Shown here one piece after another: positions 1 to 6,171 of a DNA stretch of 9,035 nucleotides. This DNA comes from Chloroflexota bacterium. Its GTDB lineage: Bacteria > Chloroflexota > Anaerolineae > Ardenticatenales > Ardenticatenaceae. The DNA is taken from positions 1 through 9,035 of the forward strand of contig DOUV01000279.1 in assembly GCA_003520455.1 (NCBI GenBank), in the 5' to 3' direction. Every line of letters begins with the position of its first letter. The first letter of the stretch is position 1. The notes below the pieces were generated by a model. That model saw only the letters and a program-made list of their open reading frames with translations, did not search any database and had not been told where the DNA came from. The translations under genes were made by a program, and so were the position numbers.

Positions 1-10
1 GAAGGATCTG

Positions 11-38
11 GAGCGAAGGGTCTCCCGCGCCTTTGCTC
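11..38 (-). terminator. hairpin just downstream of regulator A
   Basis: A 9-bp stem (11-19 pairs with 30-38, one G-T wobble) with a 10-nt loop begins 4 nt after the TGA of the upstream minus-strand gene. No T-run follows on the minus strand, so this is not a canonical rho-independent terminator. It may act as a 3' stabilising hairpin or a weak terminator, or be chance. Confidence 0.3.
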
Positions 39-42
39 AGCA

Positions 43-3000
43 TCACACCCGTGGGAGTTTGACACGGCCCGACTGAACCCTGATTTCATCCATCCAATTA
101 CGGCAAAAACTATGCTTCAGGTTCTCGTCGTCAATTTTGGTGGCGAGAACCTGGATGATTTTTGTCGCCTGCGCCAACGCTTGTCGCCTCTTTTCCTCAT
201 CGCCGCTGGCCTTGTACAACTCTCCTCGCTTTGCCAGAATCTGCCACTCCTCCCCCGGCAACCCGATTTGTTCGGCCAGGGTGAAGGCTGCTTGCAGGTG
301 GTCAATTGCCCGTTCAGCATCACCCTCCCACCCGGCCAATATCGCCAGCGAACGCAAGTGGCCCACCCGCAAGCGCGGAATACTCCCCACCAATTTGCCC
401 CAGCGCCGGACGTCCGTGCGGGCCAGTTCGACCTCCCCACCCCGGAGGAGCGCCTCGGTTTCCAGCCAACGGGCGGAAATGACCAACGGTAACACGTCGT
501 ACTTGCGATAGGCCAGCGCCTGCCGGGCATGAGTAGTGGCTTCGGCCCAATTTCCGGCCAGGACGCAATCGGCGCACAGTTCGGCGCTAATAAAGGCCAC
601 GTGAACATCCGATTTGACCTGCTCATTTAACGCGAATGCTGCCTGGTGTGTCTCGTAAGCAGCCACCACCTGTCCCAAGGTCCGATAAATCCTACCCAGG
701 ACCAGGGCAATGAAGATCCCCATCGGGGGCAGATTGTACAAGCGGGCCTGATTTTGCCCGGCCTGAGCTACGGCCAGGGCGGCTTCATACTCACCCCTAT
801 CGAGTAACCCGGTGGCTAACCAAACTCGACTATAAATGTGCCCCCACGGGTTGTCTATCGCGGCGCAAATGGCCTCGGCCGCGCGAGCAGTTTCGATTCC
901 GTCCTGAATGCGGCCCTGCCAGATTTGCGCCGCCGCTATGGCCGTCAGACAGTCCGCTTCCAGGGCCTTGTTGCCCAACCGGGCGTAGCGGTCACGCGCC
1001 TCGATCATTGTGGCTTCGCCGACGCTGACCTGGCCCAGCAACATCTGGGCGTAGGCCAGGGAGTTCACGCTCCCGGCTGCCAACGCCTCATCCCCCAGTT
1101 CGCGGGCCAGTTCTAACGTCCGCCGGCTGCGAATCAGCGACTGCTTGAAGTCAAACCGGTGGTGGTACAATTGGGCCAGATTCCATTCGGCTTCCGCTCG
1201 CCCAGGTTTGTGGTTGTATTCTTCAGCCAGACGGAGGGCCTGTTGCAAATAACCCACGGCGGTTGGAAAGTCATAGGCATGCACGGCCACGGTCGCCAGG
1301 CGATTCAGGGCGGTGCAGGTCAGTTCTACCTGGTTTGCGGTCTGGGCCTGTTGCAATAGCTCCTGATAGACACCCTCCGCCTGTTTCAGCTCGCCCGCCA
1401 ATTCGTAAGCCCGACCCAGTTGGAGGTGGAAATTGGAGGTTGGTAAGTGGTGATTGGTGATGAGGCTGCGGGCTTGTTCGTAGTGGGTGATGGCGTCGTG
1501 GATGGCAAAGAGACGGAGGGCTTCATCACCGGCTGCCTGGCTGTAGCGGAAGGCCGGTTCGGTCAGGTGAGCGCCGAGGGCGTGATACGCCAACTCAGCC
1601 GCCCTTCGACCAGGCTCAGGATGCGCGGCAGCGGCCTTTTCCAACACCTCAAGGGCCCGCCGGTGAAAAAGACGCCGTCGAGCTGCGCCGGCCCCGTCGT
1701 AGACCACTTCGCGGATTTTGTCATGGGCAATGGTATAGGGACGGTCGGCGTTATCGGTCTCGATGAGCAGATGGGCCTTCAGTAATTCATCGAGGCCGGA
1801 TAACCCCGTCACTTCATCCAAATCGGCCACCTGGCCCAGCCGGGTGTAACTGCAATCCCGGCCCAGCACGGCGGCCGCGGTTAAGAGCGCCGCAGCGGCC
1901 GGCTTTAGACGGTTCAGGCGCGCGGTAATGAGCTGGCGCACGCCCATTGGGGTGAGAGATGAGCGAGCCGCCAGCCACGTTTCAAGGGCGGCTAAATCTA
2001 TTTTCCAGGGGCCTGCCTGGCGAAGACGAGCCTGGAGAACACCCCGGTTCACCAGTTCTTTGATTGTTTCAGTGACGAAAAAGGGCTGGCCTCCGGTTTG
2101 GGCGAAGAGCCAAGCGCCAAAACGGTGGGCAACGGACAGACCGGCTGCATCCTCCCGGCCGAGCAGGGATCGAGCCAACTGCCGGGTATCATCCAGGGTG
2201 AGTGACCCCAGGGCGAGCTGATGGCTGGAAATGTCGCGTCCCAGATTGGCCAACCACTCATCAAGCGCTGAATCTGCGGCGGTGGCTTCACGGCGTCGGA
2301 CCAGGAGCAGCAAGACGGGCAAACCGGCTTCGGCCCAGGCATGGCCGCAATAGTGCAGCAGATCGAGTGAAGCCACATCTGCCCAGTGGAGATCGTCGAT
2401 AAAGATGACTACCGGCCCTTGTCGCTCGGCCAAGGTTTGTCCGAGCCGGGCCACCGCTTCCAACAAATGGGACCGGGCCTCATTTTCATCTGCTGTTGGC
2501 AACGGCAAGTCGGGATAGCGGTCACGCAATTCCGGGAGCAGGCGGCTCAGTTCGGCCAGCCAGACGTCACTCAGTAAATCTTCGGGGGCGTTTTCCTGTT
2601 CTACTCGCCGGCGCAACGTCTCGATCAGCGGCTGATAGGGCAAGCGTCCGCCCGCCTCGAAGGCGCGTCCCCGCAACACGTCCGCCCCCTGGCCGGTGGC
2701 CCAACTTAAAAACTCGGTCGCCAGCCGCGTCTTGCCGATGCCCGCTTCCCCTTCAATAATGACGACCTGCGCCTGTTCTTGCTTGGCGGCGTGGAAAGCC
2801 GTCACCAGTTGCAGGTGTTTGATGGAACGACCAACGAAGGGAAGGTGAGTCAAGGATGAAGGGTATCTTCGATCTTCATCCTTCATCCTTTTGCCTTCAT
2901 TCTTTGCGCTGCGGATGCGCTCGGCCAGGACGTGTGTTTCTGGGGACGGCTCGAGGCCAAGTTCGGCGACCAGGATGGCCCGGCAACGCTCGTAGGCTTG

Positions 3001-3627
3001 CAACGCGGCGGTTTTATCTCCGAGCCTGGCATATAATTCCATCAAGCGCCGGTGAGCGACTTCGTTGAGCGGATCGTGAGCCGTCCAGCGCCGTACGGTG
3101 TCCAACCCCTTTTTCACCTGGCCTTGATCTGTTTGCAATTGGGCGAGCCGGGCCAGAATTTCGCTCATCTGCCGATGCCAGTATTCACGCTGCACGCTGG
3201 CCCATTCGTCAAAAGCGAGCGCGTCGGGCAGGGTAAATCCTTCCAGAAAGTCGCCCCGATACAGTTCAACGGCCTCTTGCAAGGGGATACTCTCTTGCGC
3301 CTGAGCGGCGACTGCCAGCCTGTGTACATCGAGTATGACCGCTGTGGTCAGGTCAAAAGCCAACAACTCGCCTTCGACCAGCAGATGATCCTCCGCTTCA
3401 CTCAGAGCGTGGCGTAAGCGAGCCAGGGCGTTCCGCAGCGAGGCTCGGCTCCTCTGAGGACTACTTTCCGGCCAGAGCAGGGCCATCAGCGTTTCGCGGC
3501 TATGCCAGCCTCCGGCCACCGCCAGGTAGACCACCAACGCCAACGATTTTCGGGTGGGAAATTTGAGCTGTTGTTGTTCGCGCCAAATTTCCGGCGTGCC
3601 CAAGAATCGCAATTCCAGGCGGCTCAT
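43..3627 (-). CDS. AfsR/SARP-type STAND transcriptional regulator (copy A)
   Basis: A 1194-residue cytoplasmic transcription factor, probably an ATP-switched activator. Domains in order: an OmpR-like winged helix at about 1-95 (LRFLGTPEIW, then PTRKSLALVVYLA and LLWPESSPQRSRASLRNALA, typical of SARP proteins); a bacterial transcriptional activation domain (BTAD) at about 97-240; a short charged linker at 240-262; a STAND-type AAA ATPase from about 263, with Walker A GEAGIGKT at 293-300 and Walker B VVIFIDD at 406-412 followed by LHWAD; a helical arm at 500-690; and TPR-like helical repeats from about 690 to 1170, the likely signal-sensing part. The ATG follows GAGGAG by 12 nt and opens directly on the conserved winged helix, which supports the start. 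The gene is divergent from the hydrolase at 3738. Compared with copy D it shares most of its length but has a different last 20 or so residues and extra linker insertions. The ligand is unknown. The family call is secure; direct control of the hydrolase is inference. Confidence 0.93.
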   Translation of the reverse strand: MSRLELRFLGTPEIWREQQQLKFPTRKSLALVVYLAVAGGWHSRETLMALLWPESSPQRSRASLRNALARLRHALSEAEDHLLVEGELLAFDLTTAVILDVHRLAVAAQAQESIPLQEAVELYRGDFLEGFTLPDALAFDEWASVQREYWHRQMSEILARLAQLQTDQGQVKKGLDTVRRWTAHDPLNEVAHRRLMELYARLGDKTAALQAYERCRAILVAELGLEPSPETHVLAERIRSAKNEGKRMKDEDRRYPSSLTHLPFVGRSIKHLQLVTAFHAAKQEQAQVVIIEGEAGIGKTRLATEFLSWATGQGADVLRGRAFEAGGRLPYQPLIETLRRRVEQENAPEDLLSDVWLAELSRLLPELRDRYPDLPLPTADENEARSHLLEAVARLGQTLAERQGPVVIFIDDLHWADVASLDLLHYCGHAWAEAGLPVLLLLVRRREATAADSALDEWLANLGRDISSHQLALGSLTLDDTRQLARSLLGREDAAGLSVAHRFGAWLFAQTGGQPFFVTETIKELVNRGVLQARLRQAGPWKIDLAALETWLAARSSLTPMGVRQLITARLNRLKPAAAALLTAAAVLGRDCSYTRLGQVADLDEVTGLSGLDELLKAHLLIETDNADRPYTIAHDKIREVVYDGAGAARRRLFHRRALEVLEKAAAAHPEPGRRAAELAYHALGAHLTEPAFRYSQAAGDEALRLFAIHDAITHYEQARSLITNHHLPTSNFHLQLGRAYELAGELKQAEGVYQELLQQAQTANQVELTCTALNRLATVAVHAYDFPTAVGYLQQALRLAEEYNHKPGRAEAEWNLAQLYHHRFDFKQSLIRSRRTLELARELGDEALAAGSVNSLAYAQMLLGQVSVGEATMIEARDRYARLGNKALEADCLTAIAAAQIWQGRIQDGIETARAAEAICAAIDNPWGHIYSRVWLATGLLDRGEYEAALAVAQAGQNQARLYNLPPMGIFIALVLGRIYRTLGQVVAAYETHQAAFALNEQVKSDVHVAFISAELCADCVLAGNWAEATTHARQALAYRKYDVLPLVISARWLETEALLRGGEVELARTDVRRWGKLVGSIPRLRVGHLRSLAILAGWEGDAERAIDHLQAAFTLAEQIGLPGEEWQILAKRGELYKASGDEEKRRQALAQATKIIQVLATKIDDENLKHSFCRNWMDEIRVQSGRVKLPRV
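118..153. repeat. perfect 10-bp inverted repeat inside regulator A
   Basis: Arms 118-127 (CAGGTTCTCG) and 144-153 (CGAGAACCTG) pair perfectly around a 16-nt loop, within codons for VLATKIDDENL near the C-terminus. The copy C relic keeps pairing at the same place, with two paired changes; copy D pairs less well. A role is unproven and the pairing may follow from codon content. Confidence 0.4.
1421..1462. repeat. TTGG/GGTG-type short repeat used as a protein linker
   Basis: A run of degenerate units (TTGGAGGT, TTGGTAAGTGG, TGATTGGTGATGAG) encodes residues SLITNHHLPTSNF on the minus strand, between the conserved YEQAR and LQLGRAYEL of regulator A. Such units resemble the small intergenic repeats seen in filamentous cyanobacteria and Chloroflexota. 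Copy D carries a different repeat at the same protein position. Confidence 0.45.
1602..1621. repeat. dispersed-repeat-like insertion (TTCGACCAGGCTCAGG) in coding sequence
   Basis: The sequence CCCTTCGACCAGGCTCAGGA resembles the widespread bacterial dispersed element containing TTCGACAGGCTCAGG, with one extra C. On the minus strand it encodes HPEPGRRA. Copy D lacks about 8 residues at this point (VLEATAAPAELAHHAL against A's VLEKAAAAHPEPGRRAAELA), so the segment looks inserted in frame. Confidence 0.45.
2852..2890. repeat. 11-bp perfect inverted repeat encoding the BTAD-ATPase linker
   Basis: AAGGATGAAGG at 2852-2862 is the exact reverse complement of CCTTCATCCTT at 2880-2890, with 17 nt between. 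The forward strand also contains a TTCATCCTTCATCC tandem. On the minus strand it encodes the charged linker KNEGKRMKDEDRRYPSS (residues about 242-258) between the BTAD and the ATPase. It resembles known dispersed repeats whose translations read HPSSFxLHPS or KDEG. Confidence 0.55.
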
Positions 3628-3633
3628 CGGCTT

Positions 3634-3663
3634 GTTACGCTCCTCGTTACGTGCGCGTTACGC
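3634..3663 (+). promoter_or_regulatory. three GTTACG(C/T) direct repeats, candidate SARP operator
   Basis: Heptamers GTTACGC (3634-3640), GTTACGT (3646-3652) and GTTACGC (3657-3663) are spaced 12 and 11 bp apart, about one helical turn. The last ends exactly 8 bp before TATAGT at 3672. Established SARP regulators (ActII-ORF4, DnrI, AfsR) bind heptameric direct repeats with 11-bp period whose final copy lies about 8 bp upstream of the -10. The site lies between a SARP-type gene and its divergent neighbour. The first repeats also flank the RBS of regulator A, which would allow autoregulation. Binding is inferred. Confidence 0.6.
3640..3645 (-). promoter_or_regulatory. RBS of regulator A
   Basis: GAGGAG on the minus strand, 12 nt upstream of the ATG at 3627. 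The spacing is slightly long, and the site is bracketed by two of the GTTACG repeats. Confidence 0.5.
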
Positions 3664-3671
3664 CAACACTC

Positions 3672-3677
3672 TATAGT
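3672..3677 (+). promoter_or_regulatory. candidate -10 (TATAGT) of the hydrolase gene
   Basis: TATAGT matches five of six positions of the sigma-70 -10 consensus. No recognisable -35 sits 17 bp upstream; that place is occupied by the GTTACG repeats, as expected of an activator-dependent SARP promoter. A start near 3684 would give a leader of about 54 nt. Confidence 0.45.
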
Positions 3678-3724
3678 AGTAACAGAAAGTTGTTGATATT
3701 GTACACCCATCCTGAATTTAGATG

Positions 3725-3731
3725 AAGGAGG
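3725..3731 (+). promoter_or_regulatory. RBS of the hydrolase
   Basis: AAGGAGG, a near-perfect Shine-Dalgarno sequence, lies 6 nt before the ATG at 3738 and fixes that start. Confidence 0.85.
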
Positions 3732-3737
3732 CCCCAA

Positions 3738-4469
3738 ATGAGTACGTTTGTATTAATTCACGGATCGTGGCACGGCGCCTGGTGCTGGGACAAAGTGAAG
3801 CCGTTGCTGGAAAAGCAAGGACATACAGTAGTGGCGCCTGACTTGCCCGGTCACGGTCAGGATAAAACACCGATACCGGAAATCACCCTGCAACGCTTTG
3901 TGGATCGGGTTGGTCAGGTGCTGGACGCCCAGTCTGAGCCGGTCATCCTGGTGGGGCATAGTATGGGCGGCGTGGTCATCACCCAGACGGCCGAGTACCG
4001 GCCGGACAAGATTAAGACCCTGGTTTACCTGTGTGCCTTCCTTCCCCGTAACGGCGAATCGCTGCTCCAATTGGCGCAGCAGGATACGGAGACGTTGATT
4101 CTACCCAACCTGATTATCAACGAAGCGCAAGGCTACCACTCGGTCAAAGAGGAAGCGATCCGGGAGGTTTTTTATCACGATTGTCGTGATGAGGACGTCG
4201 CGCGAGCGAAGTCGCTATTGGTGCCTGAGGAAGCGCTGGCCCCTGTGGCGACACCGGTGCAGACCAGCGAGGATAACTATGGCCGCATTCCTCGGGTGTA
4301 TATCGAATGTTTGCGTGACCAAACGATTGGACCGTCGCTGCAAAAACAGATGAACACGGCCACGCCCTGCCAGATGGTGCTCTCGCTGGACACCGGTCAC
4401 TCCCCCTTCTTCTCGGCACCCGAGGCGTTGGCGGCTCATCTGGTAACGGTAGCGAAAAAGCAGAGGTAG
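3738..4469 (+). CDS. alpha/beta hydrolase (esterase-like)
   Basis: A 243-residue soluble alpha/beta-hydrolase of normal length for the single-domain Abhydrolase_6 group that includes plant methyl-salicylate esterase (SABP2) and pyrethroid-hydrolase/EstC-like proteins. Visible landmarks: the oxyanion-hole motif LIHGSWHGAWCW at 6-17, APDLPGHG at 33-40, the nucleophile elbow GHSMGG at 73-78 with Ser75, the probable acid Asp194 in YIECLRDQTI, and the catalytic His221 in DTGHSPF. It has no signal peptide or membrane segment, so it is cytoplasmic. It likely hydrolyses a small ester or related compound, but the substrate cannot be read from sequence. It is divergent from regulator A across 110 bp with candidate activator repeats, so it is probably that regulator's target; it might act on the regulator's signal. 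Its stop is 4 bp from the stop of the convergent gene. Family confidence is high, substrate unknown. Confidence 0.92.
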   Translation: MSTFVLIHGSWHGAWCWDKVKPLLEKQGHTVVAPDLPGHGQDKTPIPEITLQRFVDRVGQVLDAQSEPVILVGHSMGGVVITQTAEYRPDKIKTLVYLCAFLPRNGESLLQLAQQDTETLILPNLIINEAQGYHSVKEEAIREVFYHDCRDEDVARAKSLLVPEEALAPVATPVQTSEDNYGRIPRVYIECLRDQTIGPSLQKQMNTATPCQMVLSLDTGHSPFFSAPEALAAHLVTVAKKQR

Positions 4470-4473
4470 ATGG

Positions 4474-5265
4474 CTACTTCGACAACACCCTATTCAACGC
4501 TTCCTCCCAAAACTGCTGTCGCCCGTTCCGAACCAGCAACACGCGGTTGGCGCGGGCCATCTGCTCCCCGCCGGCCGTTGCTTCCTCGCCGGCAGCAACG
4601 GGGATAGCAACATAGCCGGCCTTTTGGAGGAGTTCTGCTCGCCGCAGCGCCCGTTCCACATCGAGGCGATCCACGACGGCGGAAACTTCCAATGCCAGCC
4701 AGACCTCTGGTATATCTGGATGTTGGCGCACGTTGCCCCGCAGCAAGACATCTAACAGGGCCAGGTCTCGTATCTCGTCATCCGAGAGGCGGCCCTCCAG
4801 CTCGTCCTCAATGTCCTGAACAGAGACGACCTTTATGCGGCGTAAAAGGCGTCCAAAGTAAGCAAAGGCCCGCTCGCGGTATTTGCGTTCTAAATTATCG
4901 CCGACGAGCCTGTCCAGCCGGATTTGCATGGCTATTTGCGTTTCCGTCAGCTTGCGAATCGCTTCGGCCAATTCTCCAACGCGCTGCTCGGTGCGCTTCT
5001 GCGCTTCGGCCAGCTCGGTAACAACTGCCTCCAGGCGATCCAGCCGGCTCTCCGTGCGCTTCTGCGCTTCGGCCAGCGCTTCGACTTGCTGCTCGGTGCG
5101 CTTCTGCGCCTCGGCCAAATCACGAACCGTTGCCCTCAAAGCGTCGAAATCTTCGCGGCGGACAGCCAGTTGGTCGCGCAAGTTCTGCTCGACAGCTTCG
5201 ACCAACTCGAGCATGGTCAGCCGCAGCTCCTCGGGCAAGTTTTGCAGAATAGAAGCGTAACTCAT
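4474..5265 (-). CDS. coiled-coil protein with nuclease-like C-terminal domain
   Basis: A 263-residue cytoplasmic protein of unknown function. Residues about 15-120 form a long charged helix with AEAQKRTE repeated at 51-58, 65-72 and 86-93, steps of 14 and 21 residues that keep a heptad register: a strong coiled coil, likely for oligomerisation. The C-terminal part (about 125-263) resembles a family common in Chloroflexota and cyanobacteria (DUF3782-like) related to the PD-(D/E)XK fold: ALLDVLL with Asp172, then [18 protein letters not shown] with Glu193, and later [14 protein letters not shown]. The usual lysine of E-x-K is Ser195 here, so cleavage activity is doubtful. The ATG at 5265 follows AGGAG by 9 nt and an extended -10 promoter. 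It is monocistronic and convergent with the hydrolase. Protein-family naming is from memory of the motif pattern; function is not inferred. Confidence 0.85.
   Translation of the reverse strand: MSYASILQNLPEELRLTMLELVEAVEQNLRDQLAVRREDFDALRATVRDLAEAQKRTEQQVEALAEAQKRTESRLDRLEAVVTELAEAQKRTEQRVGELAEAIRKLTETQIAMQIRLDRLVGDNLERKYRERAFAYFGRLLRRIKVVSVQDIEDELEGRLSDDEIRDLALLDVLLRGNVRQHPDIPEVWLALEVSAVVDRLDVERALRRAELLQKAGYVAIPVAAGEEATAGGEQMARANRVLLVRNGRQQFWEEALNRVLSK
4991..5118. repeat. 23-bp near-identical repeats inside the coiled-coil gene
   Basis: Copies begin at 4991, 5054 and 5096. The first two are identical over 23 bp and the third has two mismatches. Steps of 63 and 42 bp are multiples of 21, that is whole heptads. 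They encode AEAQKRTE units and allow in-frame expansion or loss by slippage or recombination. Confidence 0.75.
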
Positions 5266-5274
5266 GGCAGGTTA

Positions 5275-5279
5275 CTCCT
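5275..5279 (-). promoter_or_regulatory. RBS of the coiled-coil gene
   Basis: AGGAG on the minus strand, 9 nt upstream of the ATG at 5265. Confidence 0.6.
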
Positions 5280-5285
5280 GGCCAT

Positions 5286-5295
5286 ATTATACCAC
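5286..5295 (-). promoter_or_regulatory. extended -10 promoter of the coiled-coil gene
   Basis: GTGGTATAAT on the minus strand contains a perfect TATAAT (5286-5291) preceded by TGG, an extended -10. No good -35 is visible. Transcription would begin near 5279, giving a very short leader that starts at the RBS. The same 10-mer occurs at 7004-7013. Confidence 0.55.
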
Positions 5296-5322
5296 GTCCG
5301 CTCTCCGCCGCGAGACTCATTA

Positions 5323-5790
5323 TCACCGGGGCAGGAAATTAGCCCAAGGGGCCTGGTTCTTCCGGCCGCGGGTCGTCAGGCTCTCATTGGACATCACCCG
5401 CCGAACAGGCTCCGCTGCCAGAAAGCCCGCCCAAAGTTCCTCATCCTCGATCTTACCGGCGAGCGATTGGACGATTTCCGCCGCGCGCACAAAGGCCCGT
5501 TGCGCCTGTTCTTCGTCGCTGCGCTTCTGATACAACTCGCCCAACGTCGCCAGAATCTGCCACGCCTCCCCGGGCAAACCGATTTGTTCGGCCAGAGTGA
5601 GAGCCTCTTGCAGACGGGCGATGGCCTGTTCCGTGTGACCATCCCATTGGGCGAGTACCGCCAGCGACCGCAGGTAGGGGATGCGGTAACGCCGGTTATC
5701 GCTGAACCGCTCGCCGAGGCGATGCGTGTCCGCTCGCGCCAGTTCAACGTCCCCACCTTGCAGCAGGGCCTCGGTTTCGAACCAATGGGT
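5323..5790 (-). pseudogene. C-terminal remnant of an AfsR-like regulator (copy B)
   Basis: On the minus strand a frame runs open from about 5790 to the TGA at 5323. It matches the last 150 or so residues of copies A and D: HWFETEALLQGGDVELARAD, YLRSLAVLAQWDGHTEQAI, EALTLAEQIGLPGEAWQILA, and KIEDEELWAGFLAAE. Nothing of the winged helix, BTAD, ATPase or most TPRs remains. Homology stops abruptly just upstream of the Trp codon at 5782-5784, where A has VISARW and D has VISPRW, and an in-frame TGA follows upstream at 5818-5820. There is no start codon or RBS, so it should not be translated. The remaining frame is intact, which suggests recent loss. The deletion joins it to the truncated cupin gene. 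Confidence 0.85.
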
Positions 5791-5810
5791 CAGTCCGGGA
5801 AAACATATGA

Positions 5811-6104
5811 TTTCAATTCACCGGACTGGCGGATGAAGAGGTGTACACCCAGGGGGCAACGACTGGCGATACGGCCCATATTCCATCAGGTGTCCCTCAC
5901 AGGCACAAGAACATAGGCGATACACCGGGGCGACTTTTGGTTATGCTCAACCCGGCTGGTAATGAAAAGTTCTTTGCCGAACTGGGTTTGCCGGTGACTG
6001 ACAAAGCTAACCCGCCCAAGCCATCCGGCCCACCTGATATAGAGCGCATCCGGGCCATCACCAGCAAGTATCAGATTGAGCCGGTCGCCCTGCCAACCAG
6101 GTAA
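5811..6104 (+). pseudogene. 3' half of a cupin-domain protein gene
   Basis: The plus frame after a TGA at 5808-5810 encodes about 97 residues ending at TAA 6102-6104. It holds a complete cupin motif 2, GDTAHIPSGVPHRHKN (G-x5-P-x-G-x2-H-x3-N, nt 5865-5912), then a tail (NEKFFAELGLPVTD, ITSKYQIEPVALP) typical of small cupins ending like 'PKYGIEILP'. The first half, including motif 1 with its metal-binding HxH and Glu, is absent, so a working metal site cannot form. The GTG at 5841 lacks an RBS and would start inside the barrel. Bases 5797-5811 read in another frame as GKTYDF, so a frameshift at the junction is possible. The gene was probably divergent from copy B, and one deletion removed both 5' ends. 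The original was probably a small dioxygenase-like or sugar-binding cupin. Confidence 0.75.
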
Positions 6105-6105
6105 A

Positions 6106-6171
6106 CTATAGGTTTCGCCGCCACAAACCCCGCTCGCAGGCCCTCGTCGTCAATCTTGGCGGCGAGGGCTT
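6106..6171 (-). pseudogene. relic of an AfsR-like C-terminus (copy C)
   Basis: The minus strand encodes ALAAKIDDEGLRAGFVAAKP, aligning with ALAAKIDDEDLRAGFLAACG at the end of copy D (nt about 7012-7071) and with VLATKIDDENLKHSF of copy A. Nucleotide identity to D is high over about 55 bp, then stops at both sides: at the cupin stop codon on one side and at the HEPN stop on the other. It is far too short to function and marks a lost third regulator or a duplicated end. Confidence 0.75.

Noticed and set aside
2852..2890. Intrinsic terminator from the 11-bp inverted repeat
   Set aside because: It lies inside the intact coding region of regulator A and has no T-run; better explained as a dispersed repeat.
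3052..3417. Several plus-strand open frames of 60-150 codons opposite regulators A and D
   Set aside because: They are antisense shadows in GC-rich DNA; the minus-strand frames carry clear domain motifs and these do not.
3672..3737. Minus-strand promoter for regulator A (TACAAT near 3698)
   Set aside because: No acceptable -35 partner or extended -10; too weak to report as a feature.
4924..5916. Long plus-strand open frame of 330 codons
   Set aside because: It runs antisense to the coiled-coil gene and the copy B remnant, with low-complexity arginine/leucine-rich sequence caused by the AEAQKRTE repeats; no family resemblance and no RBS.
5841..6104. A complete small cupin gene starting at GTG 5841
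   Set aside because: No RBS, the start falls inside the cupin barrel, motif 1 is missing, and the frame begins right at a deletion junction; called a pseudogene.
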